NCBI GenBank assembly: GCA_002731875.1
Contig: PCCY01000021.1
Span: forward strand, 39,828-103,827
DNA: 64,000 bases
DNA from: Roseobacter sp.
GTDB taxonomy: Bacteria; Pseudomonadota; Alphaproteobacteria; Rhodobacterales; Rhodobacteraceae
Reading direction: 5' to 3'
The notes under the pieces were generated by a model that saw only the letters and a program-made list of their open reading frames with translations, was not told the origin of the DNA and ran no database searches. Within the stretch, counting starts at the first letter, position 1. Each line of letters opens with the position of its first letter. A program made the position numbers and the translations under genes. Below are positions 55,343 to 64,000 of this stretch, in pieces.

Positions 55343-56509
55343 ATGCCCGTGATTACGAATATCAACGACCTTAAACGCATGCATGAACGCCGCGTGCCGC
55401 GCATGTTCTATGATTACGCCGAATCGGGTAGCTGGACCGAACAGACGTTCCGCGAGAATACGTCGGATTTTGACCAGATCCGTCTGCGTCAGCGCGTGGC
55501 CGTCGATATGAGCGGCCGTTCGACCACCACACAGATGATCGGTCAGGACGTAGCGATGCCTGTGGCGCTTGCCCCTGTCGGCCTTACCGGCATGCAACAC
55601 GCCGACGGAGAAATCAAAGCGGCGCGTGCCGCCGAAGCCTTTGGCGTGCCATTCACCCTTTCCACGATGTCGATAAACTCGATCGAGGATGTGGCAGAGG
55701 CCACGACCAAGCCATTCTGGTTTCAACTCTACACCATGCGTGACGAAGATTACGTCGCACGCCTGATCCAGCGGGCAAAGGATGCCAAGTGTTCGGCCCT
55801 TGTCATCACACTTGATCTGCAAATTCTGGGTCAACGACACAAGGACCTGAAAAACGGGCTGTCCGCCCCGCCCAAGCTGACGGCCAAGACAGTTGCCAAC
55901 CTGTGCACCAAATGGGGCTGGGGCATCGGCATGCTGGGGGCGAAACGCCGCAGTTTCGGCAATATCGTGGGCCATGTGCACGGTGTCGATGATACCGCCA
56001 ACCTGGGTGCCTGGACGGCTGAACAGTTCGATCCGACACTTGATTGGGGCAAGATCGCCAAACTGAAAGAACAGTGGGGCGGCAAGGTAATCCTCAAGGG
56101 TATTCTGGACGCCGAGGACGCCAGAATGGCGCTGAAGGTCGGGGCCGATGCGATTGTCGTCAGCAACCACGGCGGTCGGCAGTTGGACGGTGCCATCAGC
56201 TCGATCCGCGCATTGCCGTCGATACTGGACGCCGTGGGCGATCAGATCGAAGTGCACCTGGACAGCGGTATCCGGTCAGGTCAGGACGTGCTCAAGGCGA
56301 TGGCGATGGGGGCCAGCGGCACCTATATCGGGCGCGCTTTTATCTATGGCTTGGGGGCCATGGGCCAAGCGGGCGTGACCGCGGCACTTGAAGTGATCCA
56401 CCGGGAGCTGGACCTGACGATGGCCCTGTGCGGCGAAACGTCGATCGAGGGGTTGGGCAAGCACAACCTGCTTATCCCCAAGGGCTTTGAAGGCGACTGG
56501 CAGGAATAA
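55343..56509 (+). CDS. lldD: L-lactate dehydrogenase / alpha-hydroxy-acid oxidase (FMN)
   Basis: This FMN-dependent alpha-hydroxy-acid dehydrogenase of 388 residues has '[20 protein letters not shown]' (FMN site), '[17 protein letters not shown]', '[13 protein letters not shown]' and the catalytic '[16 protein letters not shown]' with the active-site His. The family includes L-lactate, glycolate and mandelate enzymes; lactate is most likely from the N-terminal '[21 protein letters not shown]'. Regulation is suggested by an inverted repeat just upstream (55300-55326). It is a single-gene unit ended by a hairpin at 56516-56545. Confidence 0.93.
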   Translation: MPVITNINDLKRMHERRVPRMFYDYAESGSWTEQTFRENTSDFDQIRLRQRVAVDMSGRSTTTQMIGQDVAMPVALAPVGLTGMQHADGEIKAARAAEAFGVPFTLSTMSINSIEDVAEATTKPFWFQLYTMRDEDYVARLIQRAKDAKCSALVITLDLQILGQRHKDLKNGLSAPPKLTAKTVANLCTKWGWGIGMLGAKRRSFGNIVGHVHGVDDTANLGAWTAEQFDPTLDWGKIAKLKEQWGGKVILKGILDAEDARMALKVGADAIVVSNHGGRQLDGAISSIRALPSILDAVGDQIEVHLDSGIRSGQDVLKAMAMGASGTYIGRAFIYGLGAMGQAGVTAALEVIHRELDLTMALCGETSIEGLGKHNLLIPKGFEGDWQE

Positions 56510-56515
56510 TCCGGG

Positions 56516-56545
56516 TCAAGGTTCTGACCAAAAGCGGAACCTTGA
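56516..56545 (+). terminator. Hairpin after lldD
   Basis: TCAAGGTTC (56516-56524) and GAACCTTGA (56537-56545) form a perfect 9-bp stem with a 12-nt loop. It is followed by TCTCAG, so the T tract is weak. It probably marks the end of the lldD transcript. Confidence 0.6.
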
Positions 56546-56648
56546 TCTCAGACAGCGAAAAACATCGCGACGGGGTTGTTCAATGGGCAGCTCCGTGCGG
56601 TTTTGGTCTTTTCATATATCCCGATCCCGTCTATACGCGCGACTTCAC

Positions 56649-56677
56649 GCGGACATACAGCCTTGGAGGATGTCCGC
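56649..56677 (+). promoter_or_regulatory. Hairpin in the rplY leader
   Basis: GCGGACAT (56649-56656) and ATGTCCGC (56670-56677) form a perfect 8-bp stem with a loop that contains TTGGAGG. It lies 22 bp before the rplY start and may be a protein-binding leader structure for autoregulation; that is inference. Confidence 0.45.
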
Positions 56678-56699
56678 CCTAAACATATTGGAGAATAGC

Positions 56700-57347
56700 A
56701 TGGCTGGAGAGATTCCTGATCTTGAAGCTGAAGTACGGACGGGGACAGGCAAGGGCGCCGCTCGTCAAGCACGCCGCAATGGCATGGTTCCGGGTATCGT
56801 ATTTGGGGGCGACGCTGATCCGCTGCCGATCAACCTGGATTTCAACAAACTGCTGAGCAAACTGCGCGCTGGTCGTTTCAAGGCAACCTTGTTCAACATG
56901 AAAGTTGAAGGCCACGACGACGTTCGCGTGATCTGCCGTGACGTTCAGCGCCACGTTGTCAAAGACCTACCAACGCACGTCGATTTCATGCGCCTCAAGC
57001 GTACCACCAAGATCAACCTGTACATCCAGGTCGAGGTTTCGGGCGAAGAAGAGTGCCCAGGCCTGAAAAAAGGTGGCGTTCTGACGCTTGTCCGTCCTGA
57101 AGTTGAACTGGTGGTTACCGCCGGAGACATTCCCGATCACATCACTGTCGACATTTCCGGTTTGGAAATCGGAGATAGCGCAACCATCGCCAATGTTAAG
57201 CTTCCCGAAGGTTCAAAGCCTGTCATCGACCGTGATTTCGTGATCGCGCAGGTTTCCGCGCCTTCCGGTCTTGCCAGCCAGGACGATGACGAAGAAGAAG
57301 ATATTGCCGCCGACGAAGTTCCGGCAACCGAAGTCAAAGAAGACTGA
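56700..57347 (+). CDS. rplY: 50S ribosomal protein L25/general stress protein Ctc
   Basis: This 215-residue CTC-type L25 binds 5S rRNA. The start at ATG 56700 follows TTGGAGAATAGC; the frame is open upstream but carries no family sequence. The L25 domain has '[20 protein letters not shown]' (about 12-31) and '[12 protein letters not shown]', followed by the TL5-C domain '[20 protein letters not shown]'. The acidic tail ([12 protein letters not shown]) is usual. It is followed by pth after a terminator at 57379-57403, a common pair. Confidence 0.96.
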   Translation: MAGEIPDLEAEVRTGTGKGAARQARRNGMVPGIVFGGDADPLPINLDFNKLLSKLRAGRFKATLFNMKVEGHDDVRVICRDVQRHVVKDLPTHVDFMRLKRTTKINLYIQVEVSGEEECPGLKKGGVLTLVRPEVELVVTAGDIPDHITVDISGLEIGDSATIANVKLPEGSKPVIDRDFVIAQVSAPSGLASQDDDEEEDIAADEVPATEVKED

Positions 57348-57378
57348 TTGCGGTTTCCGCAATAACCGTCGGATTGAA

Positions 57379-57412
57379 ACGGGGTCGCCTAGGGTGGCCC
57401 CGTATTTCGTTT
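57379..57412 (+). terminator. Terminator between rplY and pth
   Basis: Bases 57379-57389 pair with 57393-57403, 11 bp with two G-U pairs and a TAG loop (outer ends ACGGGG and CCCCGT). ATTTCGTTT follows. An alternative stem, GGGGTCGC (57381-57388) with GCGACCCC (57413-57420), excludes the first one, so the region could switch. Confidence 0.7.
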
Positions 57413-57475
57413 GCGACCCCGATTTGCTAGGGTGCCAAAAACCGATAATTTACCACCTCCACAAAGGACTTCTGC

Positions 57476-58207
57476 ATGAAACTGATCGTAGGGCTTGGGA
57501 ATCCGGGTGCGAAATACTCTGGCAACCGCCACAACATCGGCTTTATGGCGGTGGATCGCATCGCGCAAGACCATGGATTTGCCCCGTGGAAAACCAAGCA
57601 CCAAGGCATGGTAACGGAAGGCCGGTTCGGATCAGACCGCGCTATCCTTCTTAAGCCCGAGACATTCATGAACCTGTCGGGGCAGTCAGTGCAAGCGGCC
57701 ATGCGGTTCCACAAGCTGGACCCATCTGACGTGATCGTGCTGCATGACGAAATCGATCTCGCCCCTGCCAAGGTTAAATTCAAGATCGGCGGAGGCCACG
57801 CCGGTCATAATGGTTTACGTTCCATCCATACACACATCGGCGCGGATTATGGCCGCGTGCGCCTTGGCGTGGGTCACCCCGGTCACAAGGACGCGGTACC
57901 TGGCTATGTGTTGCGCGATTTCTCCAAGGCGGATCATAGCTGGCTAGAAGATGTGTTGTGCGGTATAAGTGACGGGGCCGCGGATCTGGTGCGCGGGGAC
58001 ACATCAAAATTCTTGAACGCCGTTGCGATGCGTGTCGCCCCTGCTCGGTCCGGAACCGGCACCAAAAAGCCAGGAAAACCCGCGTCAAACCAGGCTGACC
58101 CTATCGCAACGCCGGCCGATGCTGTCTCGAAACCCCGCAACGACGGGTCCACTTCGTCATCAGATGAACGTACGGCGCTGCAAAAATTGATGGACCGCTT
58201 TAAATGA
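57476..58207 (+). CDS. pth: Peptidyl-tRNA hydrolase
   Basis: Pth recycles peptidyl-tRNA that drops off the ribosome. The 243-residue protein shows 'LIVGLGNPGAKYSGNRHNIG' with the catalytic His (about residue 21), 'LLKPETFMNLSGQSVQAAM', 'VLHDEIDLAPAKVKFKIGGG' and 'GHNGLRSI'. The C-terminal ~45 residues are Ser/Lys-rich and not part of the enzyme core, which makes it longer than the usual ~195. Its stop overlaps the DUF2332 start (ATGA). Confidence 0.97.
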   Translation: MKLIVGLGNPGAKYSGNRHNIGFMAVDRIAQDHGFAPWKTKHQGMVTEGRFGSDRAILLKPETFMNLSGQSVQAAMRFHKLDPSDVIVLHDEIDLAPAKVKFKIGGGHAGHNGLRSIHTHIGADYGRVRLGVGHPGHKDAVPGYVLRDFSKADHSWLEDVLCGISDGAADLVRGDTSKFLNAVAMRVAPARSGTGTKKPGKPASNQADPIATPADAVSKPRNDGSTSSSDERTALQKLMDRFK

Positions 58208-59238
58208 CACTGGAACAAGCCTTCGCAGAACAAGCAGACCATTGCATCGCCCTTGGGTCACCCTTCATGGGCCGCCTCATGACCATTCTAAAGAATGACT
58301 GGCCGACAGACAGTGCCTTGGGGCGTAAGGTAGCCGGCTTTGAAGGCGATGTCGGTCCGATGGGGGCATCATTGCCGCTGCGCATTGCGGCGGGGCTCCA
58401 TGCCCTGGTGCTTCAGCACAAGGCTCCGTCACTGGCCGCGGCCTATCCCCCCCACGAGGTATCAGAGACCATGTTGTCCGAGGCGGTTCTGGATGCGCTT
58501 CAGACACATGAGGCGTTTTTGATGAAGTGGATCGACCACGCCCCGCAAACCAACGAAGTCCGCCGATCGGCGGCCCTGATCGCCGGTGCAAGGGTGGCCG
58601 TCCAACACTTTGATCTGCCGGTATATCTATCAGAGCTGGGTGCCAGCGGCGGACTTAATCTGATGTGGGATCATTTCCTGCTGGAAATTGACGGGCATCG
58701 TTTCGGCTCTGCGCTATCGACTATTTTGCTGTCGCCCAAATGGACAGGTGCCTTGCCGCCATCGGGGCAGCCGCGTATTGAAAAGCGCCGCGGCGTTGAC
58801 CTGAACCCGCTTGACCCGACCCGGCGTGACCACCTGTTGCGGTTGGTGGCCTATATGTGGGCCGATCAACCCGAGCGTCTGAACCTGACCCGCTCTGCTG
58901 CATCGGTTCTGGATGCGAAGGTGCATCAAGACGATGCAATCGACTGGCTGGCTCGCCAATTGCCCGCCGCGCCCGAAGGAAGGCTCCATCTGATCCAGCA
59001 TACGATCGCATGGCAGTATTTTCCGAAAGCCGCTCAGCTTCGCGGTACCGCTTTGATCGAAGCTGCGGGCAAACGCGCTACCAAAAACCGCCCCCTGGCA
59101 TGGCTGGCGATGGAAAGCGATGGATCAGATCAGCAGGGTGCCGCACTGACCTTGCGGATGTGGCCCGGCGACATCAGGCTGGATCTTGGCCGCGTTGATT
59201 TTCACGGACGCTGGATAGACTGGAAGTACAGCGGCTGA
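58204..59238 (+). CDS. DUF2332 family protein
   Basis: This 344-residue DUF2332 protein has a SAM-methyltransferase-like fold by family description, but its function is unknown. Conserved parts are 'CIALGSPFMGRLMTIL', 'HFDLPVYLSELGASGGLNL' and 'RRGVDLNPLDPTRRDHLLRL'. It has no signal peptide or membrane helix. It is translationally coupled to pth (ATGA). A 69-bp gap separates it from the serine hydrolase. Confidence 0.85.
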   Translation: MTLEQAFAEQADHCIALGSPFMGRLMTILKNDWPTDSALGRKVAGFEGDVGPMGASLPLRIAAGLHALVLQHKAPSLAAAYPPHEVSETMLSEAVLDALQTHEAFLMKWIDHAPQTNEVRRSAALIAGARVAVQHFDLPVYLSELGASGGLNLMWDHFLLEIDGHRFGSALSTILLSPKWTGALPPSGQPRIEKRRGVDLNPLDPTRRDHLLRLVAYMWADQPERLNLTRSAASVLDAKVHQDDAIDWLARQLPAAPEGRLHLIQHTIAWQYFPKAAQLRGTALIEAAGKRATKNRPLAWLAMESDGSDQQGAALTLRMWPGDIRLDLGRVDFHGRWIDWKYSG

Positions 59239-59307
59239 CGTCAAGTTTATCTGGTACGACCATATTTCGTATGCTTGGATACCCCGAGGGCAGCGAAGGG
59301 AATATTC

Positions 59308-60483
59308 ATGCGTTCGTTCGGAAAATGGCTGGGCCGGGTCTTGTTGGTGCTGGTATTGGCACTGGTGGTATTCGGACTGTGGAAGCGTGAAGAAATCACC
59401 CGTCTTCTTGCGGTGAATTCGCTGTTTTCCAAAGACAAGATCGTATCAAACTTCAGTCATATGGACCGGGCTTTTCTGACCACGCCGGTTTCACGGGGTA
59501 ACGGTCCGACTGGCGAAATCGCCTATGGACCAGAGTTCACGCTACCCGCTCCGGTTGACGATTGGATCGCGGCGCGTGATGTCACGGCGCTTGTTGTGAT
59601 CAAAGACGGTGAAATCGTCTACGAAAACTATTTTCTGGGCACCGACGCCGAAGATCTAAGGATAAGCTGGTCGGTCTCAAAAAGCTATTTGTCAGCCCTT
59701 GTCGGCATCCTGCTCGAGGAAGGCGACATTGCGTCGATTGACGACCCGGTAACGAAATACGCGCCAAGCCTGATTGGCACCGCCTATGACGGTGCAACGA
59801 TCCGCAACGTTCTGAACATGGCCAGCGGAGTGACCTTTGACGAAGACTATCTTGACCGGAATTCAGATATCAACCGGATGGGCCGCGCTTTGGCCTTGGG
59901 CGGTGAATTGGATGATTTTACCGCCAGCTTGAAAGACACATTCGCGCCGGCCGGAACGCAGTGGCAATATGTTTCGATCGATACCCATGTCATCGGCATG
60001 GTGGTGCGCGGTGCAACCGGGCGGACCATCCCCGATCTGCTGGGGGAAAAGGTCATCGGACCGATGGGTGTGGAACGCGCACCTTATTATGTAACCGACG
60101 GTGCCGGCGTGGCTTTCGTTCTGGGTGGTCTCAATCTGACCACGCGCGACAATGCCCGTATGGGCCTGCTGTACCTGAACAAAGGTTTCTATAACGGAAA
60201 GCAAGTCGTTCCGGCAACGTGGGTCGCGGCTTCGACAGAAGCATCGGCCCCGACCCGCCCCGGCGAGATCGGGTATGGGTATCAGTGGTGGATCCCCAAG
60301 CGCGCCCGACCTGGCGAATTTATGGCGCGTGGCGTATATGGGCAGTACATTTACATCAACCGCGAGGCTGGCGTGGTAATCGCAACCAATGCCGCCGATC
60401 GCGGCTTTCGCGAGCCCGGTATAAGTGATCAGAATGTGGATATCTTTCGGCTCATCAGCAGAACTCTGGGGAACAATCTATGA
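59308..60483 (+). CDS. Beta-lactamase-fold serine hydrolase
   Basis: This 391-residue protein of the class C beta-lactamase/transpeptidase-like family starts at ATG 59308 after GAAGGGAATATTC. A membrane anchor or signal lies at residues about 8-28. The nucleophile motif S-x-x-K is 'SWSVSKSYLSALVG', the second motif is 'WQYVSIDTHVIG' (Tyr-x-Ser in place of Tyr-x-Asn), and 'GYGYQWWIPK' is the C-terminal conserved part. It resembles 6-aminohexanoate-dimer hydrolase and esterase-like members. The stop overlaps the DUF2237 start (ATGA). Confidence 0.85.
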   Translation: MRSFGKWLGRVLLVLVLALVVFGLWKREEITRLLAVNSLFSKDKIVSNFSHMDRAFLTTPVSRGNGPTGEIAYGPEFTLPAPVDDWIAARDVTALVVIKDGEIVYENYFLGTDAEDLRISWSVSKSYLSALVGILLEEGDIASIDDPVTKYAPSLIGTAYDGATIRNVLNMASGVTFDEDYLDRNSDINRMGRALALGGELDDFTASLKDTFAPAGTQWQYVSIDTHVIGMVVRGATGRTIPDLLGEKVIGPMGVERAPYYVTDGAGVAFVLGGLNLTTRDNARMGLLYLNKGFYNGKQVVPATWVAASTEASAPTRPGEIGYGYQWWIPKRARPGEFMARGVYGQYIYINREAGVVIATNAADRGFREPGISDQNVDIFRLISRTLGNNL

Positions 60484-60872
60484 AACCTGAAGAAAGCGTG
60501 AATGTCCTCGGGGGTAAGCTTAAGATTTGTGGCACTGATCCGGTGACGGGCTTTTTCCGTGACGGATCCTGCAACACCTGTAGCGCGGACCAAGGCAGCC
60601 ACACGGTGTGTGCCGTCATGACAGCGGAGTTCTTGGCCTATTCAAAATATGTGGGCAATGATCTTAGCACCCCGCGGCCCGAGTTCGGTTTTGCGGGACT
60701 TAAAGACGGTGATCCCTGGTGCCTATGCGCGGGTCGCTTCCTGCAGGCGGCCGAGGAAGGATGCGCCCCGCAAGTACACCTTGAAGCGACCCACCGGCGC
60801 GCGCTGGATATCATACCCTTGCAGATACTGGAGGCCTATAGTGTCGCGACAAAGGGTGACCGCGAAGTCTGA
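60480..60872 (+). CDS. DUF2237 family protein
   Basis: This 130-residue DUF2237 protein contains conserved cysteines and aromatic motifs: 'ICGTDPVTGFFRDGSCNT', 'TVCAVMTAEFLAYSKYVGND' and 'GDPWCLCAGRFLQA', then 'VHLEATHRRALDIIPL'. Function is unknown, though the family is widespread and sometimes proposed to bind metal or nucleotides. It is coupled to the serine hydrolase and converges with trpB. Confidence 0.88.
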   Translation: MKPEESVNVLGGKLKICGTDPVTGFFRDGSCNTCSADQGSHTVCAVMTAEFLAYSKYVGNDLSTPRPEFGFAGLKDGDPWCLCAGRFLQAAEEGCAPQVHLEATHRRALDIIPLQILEAYSVATKGDREV

Positions 60873-60891
60873 AACGCGTCACCCCTGCCCT

Positions 60892-62118
60892 TCACATCTT
60901 CATATCAAAGCCCAGTGCCTTGGCGACGGTAAAGATGTCCTTGTCACCGCGGCCACACATGTTCATGCAGATGATATGATCCTTGGGCAGCTCCGGTGCG
61001 ATCTTCATCACATGCGCCAAGGCGTGGGACGGTTCCAGTGCCGGGATAATCCCCTCGAGCGCGCAGCTTAGCTGGAATGCCTCAAGCGCCTCGACATCGG
61101 TGATCGACACATATTTGGCGCGGCCGATATCATGCAGCCACGCATGTTCAGGGCCGATGCCGGGGTAATCAAGCCCCGCCGAGATCGAGAACCCCTCGAG
61201 AATCTGCCCGTCATCGTCCTGCAACAGATAGGTCCGGTTGCCGTGCAGCACGCCAGGGCGGCCCCCGGTCAGCGATGCGCAATGTTCCATCTTGTCGTTG
61301 ACGCCCTTGCCGCCCGCCTCAACACCGATGATGTTCACCTCCTTGTCATCAAGGAAGGGAAAGAACAGCCCCATCGCGTTTGATCCGCCGCCGATCGCAG
61401 CAATCAGGGTGTCGGGAAAACGGCCTTCGGCGGTCATCATCTGCTCGCGTACTTCCTTGCCGATGATGCTTTGGAAATCACGGACCATCGCGGGGTACGG
61501 GTGTGGGCCAGCAACTGTTCCGATGCAATAGAATGTGTCGCGCACGTTGGTGACCCAATCGCGCAAGGCATCGTTCATTGCGTCCTTCAACGTGCCCCGG
61601 CCCGAGGTGACGGGGACGACCTCGGCCCCCAAGAGGCGCATCCGGAAAACGTTGGGTGCCTGGCGCTCCACATCATGTGCACCCATATAGACCACGCATT
61701 TCAGACCGAACTTGGCGCAGACGGTGGCCGTCGCAACGCCGTGCTGGCCCGCACCGGTTTCCGCGATAATGCGCTTTTTGCCCATGCGGCGGGCAAGAAT
61801 GATCTGCCCCAGGACGTTGTTGATCTTGTGCGCGCCGGTGTGGTTCAGCTCGTCGCGCTTCATATACACCTTGGCACCGCCCAGATGGTCGGTCAGCCGT
61901 TCGGCAAAATACAACGGGCTGGGTCGACCAACATAATTGGTCCAAAGATCGTTCATCTCGGCCCAGAAGCTATCGTCGGTCTTGGCCTTTTCATACTCCG
62001 CTTCCAGCTCCAGAATAAGAGGCATCAGGGTTTCTGACACAAAACGCCCCCCGAAATCGCCAAAACGGCCATTCTCATCGGGTCCGGTCATGAAAGAGTT
62101 GAAAAGATCATTGTCCAT
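60892..62118 (-). CDS. trpB: Tryptophan synthase beta chain
   Basis: TrpB condenses indole and serine using PLP. ATG 62118 follows AAGGAGCACTTC and gives 408 residues. The PLP lysine is in '[16 protein letters not shown]' (about residues 80-95), '[15 protein letters not shown]' and '[14 protein letters not shown]' (phosphate loop) are intact. It is on the minus strand and separated from trpA, an unusual arrangement for the two subunits of one enzyme. A small hairpin (GCCCC/GGGGC) lies in the leader. Confidence 0.97.
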   Translation of the reverse strand: MDNDLFNSFMTGPDENGRFGDFGGRFVSETLMPLILELEAEYEKAKTDDSFWAEMNDLWTNYVGRPSPLYFAERLTDHLGGAKVYMKRDELNHTGAHKINNVLGQIILARRMGKKRIIAETGAGQHGVATATVCAKFGLKCVVYMGAHDVERQAPNVFRMRLLGAEVVPVTSGRGTLKDAMNDALRDWVTNVRDTFYCIGTVAGPHPYPAMVRDFQSIIGKEVREQMMTAEGRFPDTLIAAIGGGSNAMGLFFPFLDDKEVNIIGVEAGGKGVNDKMEHCASLTGGRPGVLHGNRTYLLQDDDGQILEGFSISAGLDYPGIGPEHAWLHDIGRAKYVSITDVEALEAFQLSCALEGIIPALEPSHALAHVMKIAPELPKDHIICMNMCGRGDKDIFTVAKALGFDMKM

Positions 62119-62266
62119 GAAGTGCTCCTTGCGCTTAGCGCCCAGCCATAACGCCCCAGCCGGGGCAGGTAAAGACAGGGACGGGCTGGCATCTGACAGT
62201 TGGCGTCGGTTCCTGCGAAATTCACGCCGTGCGCCAAACAGGTTCAATTTTCGTCATTGAGCGCGT

Positions 62267-64000
62267 TTACTTCAACAGGTTGAACAAACTGCGCTTCAGT
62301 TCATCCTCCACCCGTTGTTTCAATGCGTCTTCGACAGACTGTCCCTCTTCGCGCACGACCCCAAGCTCTTGTTGCAGCTTTTCATCCAGTTTTTGACGGA
62401 ATTTATCCTTTTCCTTGGCAAAGTTCATGTCGATCGCCGCCTGGACATCAGGCTTGATCTGGGGCGATACCCATGGCCCGAATATCCGCACAGGGACCGA
62501 CAGCCCCCGACGCCCGTTCACCCTCAAAGCTTTCGGTGTCACCGTATAGTCAAGCGTCTGCGCACCCAGATCTATCGCGCCGACCCCCGATGCGGTGAAG
62601 TTGGGCAGCAGCATAAGCAAATCTTCGTTGCGCAGCACACCTTGATCAATCGCAAAGGTAGCTCCGAGCGAATCGAACACCGTGGTGCCGCCCTGCACAT
62701 CGAAATTACCCATAAGACCGTCCAGGTCGATGCCGTCGATGCTTCCGCGGCCAACGCTTATCGCACCATCGCCACGCAGGGACCGCATGATGGCGTCCAG
62801 TGAACCGCCCGAACCGAGAAACGAAATTTCGGCGTCGCCGGTGCCTTTGAACCGCGATAGACCGGCAGTTTGCTGCAACAATGGCTGCATCGAAATCGCC
62901 TGAGCAGCCAGCTTGCCGCCCACAGACAATCCGTTGCGATTGTTGACTACGAATTCCCCGCTGACCGTGCCGTCATAGGCATTTACCTCGCGCAGTTCTG
63001 CCACCAGGCGCGATTTGTCATTGCGCAGCAGGATACGGGTACCGCCAAACGTTAACGTTCCCAGTTCGATACTGTCGGCGCGCAGGGCGATTTCGCCGTT
63101 GAAGGCGGCCAGCCCCGAAGCGTCAATCGGGGCCTTGGACCAGCCCGCAGCGGCTGTCGTCGTCGACGCCGCTTCGCCTGGCGGGGGTGCGCTGCCCGCG
63201 AATCCGGCAAGCTTCAGCGCCCCGGTGTCGAGCTGAGCATTCACATTGGGCGTGCCGTTCAGCGTTATATCTGCTGCACCGCGCAGCGTGTTCCCGTCCA
63301 GGTCAGCAACCAGTTCGCGCAGGGCCAGACGGCGGTCCGGCGTCAAGGTCAACTGAAGCTTCACATCCATAGTGCGGCCCAGACCTTGAGGAAACGGAAC
63401 ACTCCCCGCCCCAAGGGCAGCGAGAAAGCGCCCGGTGTCCGACGCTTTGAGCCAGAGGTCGCCCGCAACGGCCCCGCCAAGGCCTGCCCGACCGACCAGG
63501 CTGGCACCACCCCCGCTGGTATCCATGCGCAGACGGATCGGCCTGATATCTCCGTTTAGAAACTGGTCGAACCGGTCTACCGTTGCTTCGATCGCCACGC
63601 GTTCAGATGCCGGGCGAAGCGATGCCCTGATAACGGCGTCACCGGCGCGAACAGGCCAGTCAAGCGACAGATCGACACCCTCGTAGTGCACCAGGTCTCC
63701 GCCTTCGGCATCGTATATCAGTGTGGCATCGGTGATGTTCAGCCGTTGGATCGTCAAGGCGCGCGGCGTCCGGTCCGGTGCGGTCGGCGCGGTTTTGATC
63801 TGTGCATCGCTGCCACCATCGGTAAACTGCCAGCTTGCGCGGCCGTCCAATCTCTGTTCCAGCCGGATCGTCGGGCTTTGCGCTTCGATGTTGGTAATCT
63901 TTATCTCGCCGCGCAGCAGCGCCATGGCATCGACCCCGATCGCAGCATTCGCCGCAGACAACATCGCGCCGTCTTTGGCCCAGGTTGCGTTCCCGACCTC
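62267..64000 (-). CDS. AsmA family protein (partial, N-terminus off the window)
   Basis: This frame is open to the right edge, so the start is missing; an internal ATG at 63964 is not a likely start because the upstream codons read EVGNATWAKDGA in the AsmA style. The visible 577 residues contain the AsmA C-terminal domain: 'GTGDAEISFLGSGGSLDAIM', 'LRGDGAISVGRGSIDGIDLD' and 'VRIFGPWVSPQIKPDVQAA'. A charged C-terminal coil follows (KDKFRQKLDEKLQQELG). AsmA proteins sit at the inner membrane and bridge the envelope. It lies upstream of trpB by 148 bp. Confidence 0.88.
   Translation of the reverse strand, partial: EVGNATWAKDGAMLSAANAAIGVDAMALLRGEIKITNIEAQSPTIRLEQRLDGRASWQFTDGGSDAQIKTAPTAPDRTPRALTIQRLNITDATLIYDAEGGDLVHYEGVDLSLDWPVRAGDAVIRASLRPASERVAIEATVDRFDQFLNGDIRPIRLRMDTSGGGASLVGRAGLGGAVAGDLWLKASDTGRFLAALGAGSVPFPQGLGRTMDVKLQLTLTPDRRLALRELVADLDGNTLRGAADITLNGTPNVNAQLDTGALKLAGFAGSAPPPGEAASTTTAAAGWSKAPIDASGLAAFNGEIALRADSIELGTLTFGGTRILLRNDKSRLVAELREVNAYDGTVSGEFVVNNRNGLSVGGKLAAQAISMQPLLQQTAGLSRFKGTGDAEISFLGSGGSLDAIMRSLRGDGAISVGRGSIDGIDLDGLMGNFDVQGGTTVFDSLGATFAIDQGVLRNEDLLMLLPNFTASGVGAIDLGAQTLDYTVTPKALRVNGRRGLSVPVRIFGPWVSPQIKPDVQAAIDMNFAKEKDKFRQKLDEKLQQELGVVREEGQSVEDALKQRVEDELKRSLFNLLK

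Noticed and set aside
1..64000. CRISPR array, tRNA or rRNA genes, phage genes, toxin-antitoxin pairs
   Set aside because: No spaced repeats, tRNA cloverleaf or rRNA sequence, integrase cluster or toxin-like gene pair was seen by eye. XerC is the chromosomal recombinase, not a phage integrase.

Overview
The window looks like chromosome from a marine alphaproteobacterium of the order Rhodobacterales (Roseobacter group). The grounds are gene order and protein style: a ruvCAB-ybgC-tolQRAB-pal-cpoB-tilS-ftsH cluster, a tad/cpa pilus locus with an OmpA-like lipoprotein in place of CpaD, folD next to fhs, a DUF1127 mini-protein, and moderately high GC. The genus cannot be fixed from this evidence. 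No tRNA, rRNA, CRISPR array, prophage or intact insertion sequence was seen.

Layout. 211-12481 (+): the tight-adherence (Flp/Tad) pilus assembly locus, cpaB, cpaC, OmpA-like lipoprotein, cpaE/tadZ, cpaF/tadA, tadB, tadC, two TPR lipoproteins and a prepilin peptidase, followed by an AAA ATPase and a translationally coupled beta-hydroxyacid dehydrogenase. The pilin gene and the TadE/F pseudopilins are not in the window. 12553-16433 (+): a Lhr-type helicase and the PdeM phosphoesterase of the ligase-associated repair set, separated by a 320-bp spacer that holds a MITE-like element, then a hotdog thioesterase. 16457-19883 (-): one-carbon genes folD and fhs, then a MOSC protein. 20002-31872 (-): a long co-directional block, read in transcription order ruvC-ruvA-ruvB-unknown-ybgC-tolQ-tolR-tolA-tolB-pal-cpoB-tilS-ftsH, covering Holliday-junction processing, the Tol-Pal envelope machine, tRNA modification and membrane proteolysis.

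32200-43762: mixed housekeeping genes, namely DUF1127, a small membrane protein, prmA, an MFS transporter, priA, a transaldolase, DUF484-xerC, meaB and hrpB, with a DoxX protein ending on the same CTAG as hrpB. 44128-46219: an ECF sigma/anti-sigma pair, downstream of which lies an unexplained 610-bp region with a strong minus-strand terminator and a motif shared with the sigma-gene promoter region; I propose a small RNA here. 46220-52826 (+): a tightly coupled five-gene catabolic operon (hydantoinase A and B, FAD oxidoreductase, HpaI-type aldolase, uronate-dehydrogenase-like enzyme) of unknown substrate. 52933-64000: ychF, a Pmp3-like mini membrane protein, trpA, an L-lactate dehydrogenase with a GntR-style operator, rplY-pth, DUF2332, a serine hydrolase, DUF2237, trpB, and the 3' part of an AsmA-family gene that runs off the right edge.

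Most of the window is conserved core genome. The observations most worth a second look are the 176-bp inverted-repeat element with a 5-bp target duplication (15031-15216), the putative ECF-linked small RNA (about 44355-44430), the hydantoinase operon, the AAA ATPase/dehydrogenase pair after the tad genes, and the conserved unknown gene between ruvB and ybgC.
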